Below, in pieces: positions 7,336 through 12,323 of a DNA stretch of 12,323 nt. Position 1 is the stretch's first letter; every line of letters begins with the position of its first letter. The stretch lies in the NCBI GenBank assembly GCA_002869305.1, contig PKTC01000317.1:1-12323 (forward strand), read 5' to 3'. The position numbers and the translations under genes were made by a program. Source of the stretch: Marinilabiliales bacterium (GTDB lineage: Bacteria; Bacteroidota; Bacteroidia; Bacteroidales; UBA12077). Under the pieces are notes generated by a model. It did not search any database. It saw nothing but the letters and a program-made list of their open reading frames with translations, and was not told the origin of the DNA.

Positions 7336-7959
7336 TTATTCAGAACTGTGAGAAAAATGACAGGTAAAACAATCATCAACAGCTACAGCATGAGGATGTT
7401 TTGAAGTTATCTCTCCCTGAACATTATCATGACAGGTAAAACAAAGTGTTGATTTATCGGCAACCAACAAACTTTTATATTCAGATTCATGTGCCGTATG
7501 GCAATCTTCACAGCTATTCATTTCAACGGGAGCATGTATCGACTTTCCCTTTTTCAGGTCTGAATCATGACATTCAAAACAAAGTTTTTCTTTGGAAACC
7601 AGCAACAAACTTCTATTTTCTGAACTGTGTGTTTCATGACATGCAGAACACTCTCCCATTTCTACTGGAGCGTGAATATTCTTTTGCTCATATGCTTCAT
7701 GGCAATAAAAACACAATGCGGGTGATCTATCAGCTAACTCAAATCCCTTGCTTTCTCCTGGATGAGTGACACCGGTGGCAGAATGACAATTCTCGCAGGA
7801 TTCCCCTATAGGGGCATGCTTTCTCTTTTTTCCAACCAAATCTGCATGGCAATCGGCACATGTTTTTATACTATCCTGAGCAAACAAGTTATTTGAAGCA
7901 TACAGAGACTGCCCAAAAACTAAGAATGCGATCCATATAAACAAATACTTACTTTTCAT
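7336..7959 (-). CDS. N-terminal open segment: signal peptide plus eight hemes
   Basis: This 207-residue part would be made if the TAA is a real stop. It keeps the signal peptide (MKSKYLFIWIAFLVFGQ onward) and eight CXXCH motifs, so it could still be exported and matured as an octaheme cytochrome. It ends inside a repeat (CHFSHSSE), just before the LLV that normally closes the unit, and loses the OmpA anchor. Confidence 0.6.
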   Translation of the reverse strand: MKSKYLFIWIAFLVFGQSLYASNNLFAQDSIKTCADCHADLVGKKRKHAPIGESCENCHSATGVTHPGESKGFELADRSPALCFYCHEAYEQKNIHAPVEMGECSACHETHSSENRSLLLVSKEKLCFECHDSDLKKGKSIHAPVEMNSCEDCHTAHESEYKSLLVADKSTLCFTCHDNVQGEITSKHPHAVAVDDCFTCHFSHSSE

Positions 7960-7977
7960 TCTGTGAAATTTACTAAA

Positions 7978-9708
7978 TTATTGACCAACAGGAGTTAAAT
8001 AATAGTCCTTTTTCTCGTGGCAACCTGTTAAACACTACCCTCCGTTTTCACTTGGATTAAATTCCATCGGCATTTCCCATTGACCAAACTGTATCTTATT
8101 TTTAATCAGGTGCTCATTGTCTCCTGCATGCATATCATGGCATAAATTGCAATTTCTTGCTTTTTGTCCCTTTAAATGTTCATAATGTAAATTCTGGTTT
8201 CCATTTCTAAAATTCGTCGCCAGGTTTCCCGATTCAAGTTGCATAAGCTCTTCAGAATGACAATTAAAACACAACTTGAAATTTCTTGTATTCGAGGGAG
8301 CATACATGGTTGGCGTATAAAATTCATTTAAAAGATATGGGTATTTCTCTGCATGCGGAGCGTGGCAATCGCTGCAACCCTCTTTTACCGGTTCATGAAT
8401 AAATTTCTTTTCTTTAAGGATCTGTTCAATATTTTTTACCCTACCGAACTCAGATACATATTCCTGATTATGACAGTCTAAACATAATTTTTTCTCCTTA
8501 ACCAGTAATATTCCGGGTTCGTTCGAAGCATGCGACGAATGGCACTGAGAACAACTTTTCTCCTGAAGCATTACCTTGTGAACTACATACTTATTAGATA
8601 AGCCTTCTTGCACATCATCATGGCACATAAAACAAAGTGCACTATATTCTTCTACTAACAGATCTTCATGTTCAGAATTGTGCGAGGTATGGCAATTTGC
8701 ACAATCATCTTCAAAAGGAGCATGGCGATGAATCATAAGCATGTTTTGTTCTACATCCGAATGACAATTCATGCACAGTAAATTCTTGGTAGTGGTCAAT
8801 AATCCGCTGTTTGGCGAATCATGCGCAGTATGGCAATCGAGGCACATCCCTCCTTCTGCCGGGGCATGAACAAATTTTGCACTTTCGTTACCCAAATCAT
8901 GGCACATCATACATAATGCATTGGGATCCTTTTCCAGCAATAGATTTTTATTATCAGAACCATGCACAACATGGCAGGTAGTACATTCCCCTTCACCAAC
9001 AGGTCCATGTACGTGCTTTTCATCAAAGGGGTCATGACACATAAAACAAAGATCAGGCATTTTTTCAATCAGTAAGTTTCTGTTGGCCGATTTGTGTGCA
9101 TCATGACAGCTTGCGCAGTCTTCCATAGGAGCATGGGGATATTTAGTCTCCATGGCCTCTTTTATGTTATCATGACAGCTGAAACATAATTTGTTTTTCT
9201 CATCCTTTAACAATCCCCTGTAATCGGATTCGTGCGAATCATGGCATTCCTCGCAGCTGCCCATTTCTACAGGAGCATGCATCCGGTCCTTTTCGCCGAT
9301 CTCCAGGTCATGGCAGGTAAGGCAAAGTTCCTGTGCAGATTCCGCAGTTAACAAGTGTCGATTGTCTGAACTGTGAGCTGAATGGCACATGGTGCATTCT
9401 CCTCCTTCAACCGGGGCATGTTTTCGCTTTTTAGTATGTTCCTCATGACAAGTATAGCATAGGTCAGGCATCGCTTCGGCCAGATTAAATTCCCTGCCTC
9501 TTCCCCTTGGATGCGTATTAACACTTCCTTTATGGCAATTATTACAGGCATCCTAAATGGGCGCATGCGTATATTTCTTTTCTGAAATATCCTTGTGACA
9601 TTGCAGGCAGTTGGGTTGCGACTCGGAATTAAATCCATAAAGACTTATGGAAAATAAAAGGAATAACCCCGGCAATGCTTTTCGAATATAAAGTATATTT
9701 TTTATCAT
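7978..9708 (-). pseudogene. 21-heme doubled-CXXCH cytochrome c, interrupted by two in-frame TAG codons
   Basis: Starting at the ATG 9706-9708, 13 bp after the preceding gene, the frame runs 576 codons to a TAA at 7978-7980. It has a signal peptide (about 1-28), 20 CXXCH motifs and a final CX3CH (CLTGCH, 559-564). From residue 105 to 359 the motifs are 21-24 residues apart, mostly 23. Two TAG codons break it: codon 52 (9553-9555, in HAPI-stop-DACNNCH) and codon 558 (8035-8037, in ENGG-stop-CLTGCHEKK). Both sit in stretches that align with the following gene (HAPIGESCENCH and ENGGSCATGCHAKK) with no change of frame. The first stop would remove nearly the whole protein. Intact, it would be a soluble periplasmic heme wire, with histidines of HAP and xxHxS motifs as distal ligands. 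It differs from its paralogue by six extra hemes and no OmpA domain. Confidence 0.8.
8035..9471 (-). CDS. Main open segment of the 21-heme cytochrome: 18 hemes
   Basis: This 478-residue stretch lies between the two internal TAG codons, counted from the first in-frame ATG (9471). It holds 18 intact CXXCH motifs and stops right before the terminal CX3CH. The ATG lies inside a heme repeat (MPDLCYTCH), with no signal peptide and no visible ribosome-binding site, so a separately started product would not reach the periplasm. Repeat structure: LCxxCH, then HAPxxxGxCxxCHxxHxS, then LL, repeated. Confidence 0.6.
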   Translation of the reverse strand: MPDLCYTCHEEHTKKRKHAPVEGGECTMCHSAHSSDNRHLLTAESAQELCLTCHDLEIGEKDRMHAPVEMGSCEECHDSHESDYRGLLKDEKNKLCFSCHDNIKEAMETKYPHAPMEDCASCHDAHKSANRNLLIEKMPDLCFMCHDPFDEKHVHGPVGEGECTTCHVVHGSDNKNLLLEKDPNALCMMCHDLGNESAKFVHAPAEGGMCLDCHTAHDSPNSGLLTTTKNLLCMNCHSDVEQNMLMIHRHAPFEDDCANCHTSHNSEHEDLLVEEYSALCFMCHDDVQEGLSNKYVVHKVMLQEKSCSQCHSSHASNEPGILLVKEKKLCLDCHNQEYVSEFGRVKNIEQILKEKKFIHEPVKEGCSDCHAPHAEKYPYLLNEFYTPTMYAPSNTRNFKLCFNCHSEELMQLESGNLATNFRNGNQNLHYEHLKGQKARNCNLCHDMHAGDNEHLIKNKIQFGQWEMPMEFNPSENGG

Positions 9709-9721
9709 CTTAGTATCCCTG

Positions 9722-10546
9722 CTAATTTAATAAATTACTATTCTCTCCTCCGTGAGGGTTATGACATTCCGTGCAACTGTAATCTCCTATTCCTTCATGA
9801 TTCTCATTCCTTAAAACCAGGTTTATATCATGACAATAGGTGCACAATTCCTGCCCTGTTCGTAATAAAAAGTTATCTGAATCAACACCATGGTTATCGT
9901 GGCATGTATTGCAATAGCCCGCTGCAACAGGACCGTGAACATATTTGAATTCATTTTTAACACCGGCATGACATTTCAGGCAGGTACCTTCTTCCATAAA
10001 ATCCCTATTGATCCCACCATGCCGGTTATGACAACTAATACAATCTGTTTCCGGAATATCCTTGTGAATTACACCCTGTTCAATTGAGGTTCTATCATGA
10101 CATTCAAAACATAGTTCCTGCCCCTCTTTAACCAATAAATCCGGAATACTGGATTGATGAGGGTTGTGACAAGATGTACAATAACCAGCCTGAACAGGTG
10201 CATGGAGAGATTCGTAAGTTAAACTCATATCATCGTGACACTGATAACAAAGGGCAGGTTGTGGTTCAACATAAGCTCCCATGTTGTTTTGATCATGGCA
10301 GGAACTACATTCATTTTCTGCATAGGGATAGTGTTTTATTATCGTTGGTTTGGTATCTTCAACCCCAACAACCAAGGTCGAACTGTCTGTAACCTGACCT
10401 TCTAAATCATTGCTAATCGTCGGATCCGGAACTCCATCAAAGAAAAATGTCCAATATTTATAGTTATCCTCAGTAACACAAGAACTTATTAAGGTAATCG
10501 AAATTACCATATATGTAATATATTTTAATAAGTTCTTTTTTGTCAT
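9722..10546 (-). CDS. Nine-heme lipoprotein cytochrome c
   Basis: The 274-residue protein has a type II signal peptide with lipobox LISSC (Cys23) followed by VTEDN; the acidic residues at +4 and +5 resemble, loosely, surface-export signals of Bacteroidota lipoproteins. A short segment YKYWTFFFDGVPDP (30-42) recurs, as I recall, at the start of lipoprotein cytochromes in other bacteria. Nine CXXCH motifs begin at residues 80, 100, 123, 146, 169, 189, 212, 235 and 258, spaced 20 or 23 residues apart. All are intact, with HAP/HGP and NPHG/NRHGG histidines as candidate distal ligands. It lies 25 bp after the beta-barrel gene and 13 bp before the 21-heme gene, within one operon. Likely role: outer-membrane-anchored electron carrier working with the barrel; inner or outer face is not decidable. 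It ends with TAG, so TAG is a normal stop here. Confidence 0.85.
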   Translation of the reverse strand: MTKKNLLKYITYMVISITLISSCVTEDNYKYWTFFFDGVPDPTISNDLEGQVTDSSTLVVGVEDTKPTIIKHYPYAENECSSCHDQNNMGAYVEPQPALCYQCHDDMSLTYESLHAPVQAGYCTSCHNPHQSSIPDLLVKEGQELCFECHDRTSIEQGVIHKDIPETDCISCHNRHGGINRDFMEEGTCLKCHAGVKNEFKYVHGPVAAGYCNTCHDNHGVDSDNFLLRTGQELCTYCHDINLVLRNENHEGIGDYSCTECHNPHGGENSNLLN

Positions 10547-10571
10547 TTTCTATTATCTAAATTAGTAGTTG

Positions 10572-12323
10572 TTAAAATATTCTCCTTACTTTAATAAAAA
10601 CACCTCCTAGTTTAATATCTTCCGATATCATATTTTTGTGAAAATATTCCAGGCCAAACGAATAACTTAATGCTCTTAATCTTGATGAATACTCAAGTTT
10701 ACTTTTTACTAAATCCAGAAAAATATTGTCTCCGTCTTGTTTTCTATAATTAAAACTATATTCAATATTTGTATTAGAACCAATGCGATATGTAACATTT
10801 GCAGTTGAACTAAGATAGCTTTGATTCTTATAAATCCCATATTTATAATAATAATTATGACTTGCAGTGGCCAAAAACTGGAAGTTCTTATATCTTAAAC
10901 TCAGGTTAGCAAAATATCGTAATTGCTCAATAGGAATTAAAGAACTTTCCTTGTCATTATATTCAATTCCAAGCTTGTGATATTTTGAACGAGACTCAAT
11001 ACCTATTATGTGTTGTTTATACTCATCCCGACTAAATATATTTTCATAATCAATATTAGAATATGCATCTTCCTTATATCTATAGTATACAGATAACCAT
11101 TGATTTAGAATCGAAACTTTTGCTGATAAACTATGTCTGTCCAGTTTATAATTAGATGTAGCCGCACGTTCTGCTATATAATCAACTAAAATTATTGAAT
11201 TATTATCCAACTGACCGCCGGGAATCCTTTGTATTTCGACAAAATCTCCTTGATCAACAAGATAATAATCGAGATTTTCCTGATAAATTAATATTTGATT
11301 CATGCTCTTAACGACTACACTTCCGTTAATTACAAACGGTACTTTCAATAGCAAAAGTTCACCATCCGTAATCGTATGTTGCTCGTTTACAACCTGAACT
11401 ATATCAGATTCGTTGTTTCTGTGCATAGTCTCATTAGCATAATAATAATTAATAGCAATATTACCTGTTGGTATTTTTTTCAGGTAATTAATATTAAATC
11501 CTACCTGGCTTACTTGCTCACTATAAAGACTTTGCTTTGTGTTATATATTGAGTAAAATAGTGAAGACCATAAGCTTTGAAAAAGTTTATGGTCTAATTG
11601 AGTGAAAATTTCGTTTTGATTAAAATTAAACTCGTTACTCAAATAATCTCTGTATGTATAATTTAGCCCTAACTTAAAATTTTGTGGAAATTTAAACAGG
11701 AATTTCTCTCTCGCTGAAAATTCCTTTGATTCCAGATTCCCATATTTTATGTACTCCCTAATTATAGAATTTAATAAATAATTATTTTTCTTATCAAAAT
11801 AGAGTCTATTGTTTAAATTAATATCATGAAAGACTGTATTAATCTCTTGTAAACTGCTATATACTCTTTTATCTTCGGTATATTTATATTGAATACTGTG
11901 TGCGTCTTTTTTATATAATTTTTTACTTATTGTTCCAACCAGATTTTTAGCATCAAAACTATATAAACGATTTTTGGTAATATTATTATTTTCAGAAATA
12001 ATATTTGAATACGACAATTGAAAAGGAATTCTTCTATCAACACTCATCAATTTAACATCCCAATATTTATTATTTGATTTAGTATAGTTTATATCTTCAT
12101 CATTATAATAGCCATCGCTTAAAATAACATTACTTTGTAATCTAATCTTTTTCTGTTTTAAAACCTTAGCTGAAAAATCAATGCCTTTGTGTGACATTCT
12201 CTCCACTCTATCGGGGTATGCATCGGCAATATTATTTCTTAATTCAGGATTATAATCTGCATTAATATCAATAGATAGTAAATTGGGATGCCATATGTAA
12301 CTTTGCGTTTTTATATTAAATGC
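10572..12323 (-). CDS. Outer-membrane beta-barrel protein, probable conduit porin (5' end missing)
   Basis: The frame is open to the window edge, so the start and signal peptide lie outside; about 583 residues are visible. The GTG at 12206 is internal. The protein is rich in alternating aromatic and polar residues (for example INYYYANE, LSVYYRYKED, NIEYSFNYRKQ) and ends in ...VFIKVRRIF with a terminal Phe, the mark of an outer-membrane barrel. A non-barrel insert at about 11163-11363 (VPFVINGSVVVK, YYLVDQGDFVEIQRIPGG, SIILVDYIAE) looks like a small beta domain, perhaps a plug or surface domain. No CXXCH motif is present. As the first visible gene of the operon before three multiheme cytochromes, it is a good candidate for the barrel of a porin-cytochrome conduit, though I see no direct similarity to MtrB or PioB. 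General barrel class is well supported, the conduit role inferred. Confidence 0.7.
   Translation of the reverse strand, partial: AFNIKTQSYIWHPNLLSIDINADYNPELRNNIADAYPDRVERMSHKGIDFSAKVLKQKKIRLQSNVILSDGYYNDEDINYTKSNNKYWDVKLMSVDRRIPFQLSYSNIISENNNITKNRLYSFDAKNLVGTISKKLYKKDAHSIQYKYTEDKRVYSSLQEINTVFHDINLNNRLYFDKKNNYLLNSIIREYIKYGNLESKEFSAREKFLFKFPQNFKLGLNYTYRDYLSNEFNFNQNEIFTQLDHKLFQSLWSSLFYSIYNTKQSLYSEQVSQVGFNINYLKKIPTGNIAINYYYANETMHRNNESDIVQVVNEQHTITDGELLLLKVPFVINGSVVVKSMNQILIYQENLDYYLVDQGDFVEIQRIPGGQLDNNSIILVDYIAERAATSNYKLDRHSLSAKVSILNQWLSVYYRYKEDAYSNIDYENIFSRDEYKQHIIGIESRSKYHKLGIEYNDKESSLIPIEQLRYFANLSLRYKNFQFLATASHNYYYKYGIYKNQSYLSSTANVTYRIGSNTNIEYSFNYRKQDGDNIFLDLVKSKLEYSSRLRALSYSFGLEYFHKNMISEDIKLGGVFIKVRRIF

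Larger units (their letters stand above)
5965..7959 (-). pseudogene. 15-heme cytochrome c fused to an OmpA domain, interrupted by one in-frame TAA
   Basis: Read through the TAA at 7336-7338 (codon 208), this is a 664-residue exported protein. It has a signal peptide (1 to about 21-28), then 14 CXXCH motifs of the doubled-CXXCH type starting at residues 34, 55, 83, 104, 127, 150, 173, 197, 220, 247, 270, 306, 341 and 380, and one CX3CH (419-424, CATGCH). A charged linker rich in Glu, Gln and Ser follows (430-550), then an OmpA C-terminal domain (555-660) with HGHTDNIGD, LSLLRANNV and RAKNRRVE, the peptidoglycan-binding signature. The role is inferred as a periplasmic heme chain tethered to the cell wall. 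The TAA falls at the residue that is Asn or Tyr in sister repeats (SENRSLL, SEYKSLL). The frame does not shift and homology continues beyond it. It is last in the operon, 18 bp after the preceding gene. Confidence 0.8.

Noticed and set aside
7336..7338. Frameshift as the cause of the break in the cytochrome-OmpA gene.
   Set aside because: The same reading frame continues on both sides with repeat length preserved, so a substitution is the simplest cause.
7336..9555. Genetic-code change or recoding of stops (pyrrolysine, selenocysteine, TAG reassignment).
   Set aside because: The three stops are of two kinds (TAG and TAA), occur at non-equivalent, ordinary residues, and no TGA is involved. 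Other genes here end normally at TAA, and the 9-heme lipoprotein ends at TAG (9722-9724).
9348..9638. Minus-strand reading frame of 96 codons spanning the first TAG.
   Set aside because: It is out of frame with the heme motifs, has odd composition and is a shadow of the cytochrome gene.
7340..10320. Many similar short DNA repeats (catgacaggtaaaacaaag and the like) suggesting a CRISPR array.
   Set aside because: They are imperfect, lie in one coding frame, and each encodes the LCFxCHD part of a heme repeat.

Overview
The window looks like chromosomal DNA of an anaerobic or facultatively anaerobic member of the Bacteroidota. The signs are AT-rich DNA, an alpha/beta-fused E1 dehydrogenase of the type common in that phylum, lipoproteins with lipoboxes followed by short acidic or polar stretches, and few clear Shine-Dalgarno sequences. 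No rRNA, tRNA, insertion sequence, phage gene or CRISPR array is visible. No gene-free stretch exceeds 300 bases.

Layout. (1) 1-1511 (+): 3' part of a fused 2-oxoacid dehydrogenase E1 alpha/beta gene, ending in a convergent hairpin. (2) 1556-2512 (-): lipoprotein with PD40 beta-propeller repeats. (3) 2703-5114 (+): a small unknown gene preceded by a Crp/Fnr-like palindrome, then nrfH and nrfA, the membrane quinol dehydrogenase and the pentaheme ammonia-forming nitrite reductase. A terminator follows nrfA. (4) 5219-5905 (+): exported OB-fold protein with its own terminator. (5) 12323-5965 (-): one tightly spaced operon read right to left. It holds an outer-membrane beta-barrel protein (5' end outside the window), a 9-heme lipoprotein cytochrome, a 21-heme periplasmic-type cytochrome and a 15-heme cytochrome fused to an OmpA-type peptidoglycan-binding domain.

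How they fit together. NrfHA would take electrons from menaquinol and reduce nitrite to ammonium in the periplasm. The minus-strand operon has the parts of a porin-cytochrome electron conduit: barrel, lipid-anchored multiheme protein, long heme chains, and an anchor to the cell wall. Its three cytochromes carry 45 heme motifs (43 CXXCH and 2 CX3CH), mostly 23 residues apart. I infer extracellular or trans-envelope electron transfer; direction and partner are unknown.

The most striking anomaly is that both large cytochrome genes are broken by in-frame stop codons (TAG at 9553-9555, TAG at 8035-8037, TAA at 7336-7338), with homology and heme spacing continuing in the same frame on both sides. 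The neighbouring nrfA has also lost the histidine of its fourth heme motif (CADCN instead of CADCH, codon 4524-4526). All four changes can be explained by single G:C to T:A transversions, which points to recent decay, a mutator history, or oxidative sequencing or assembly error.
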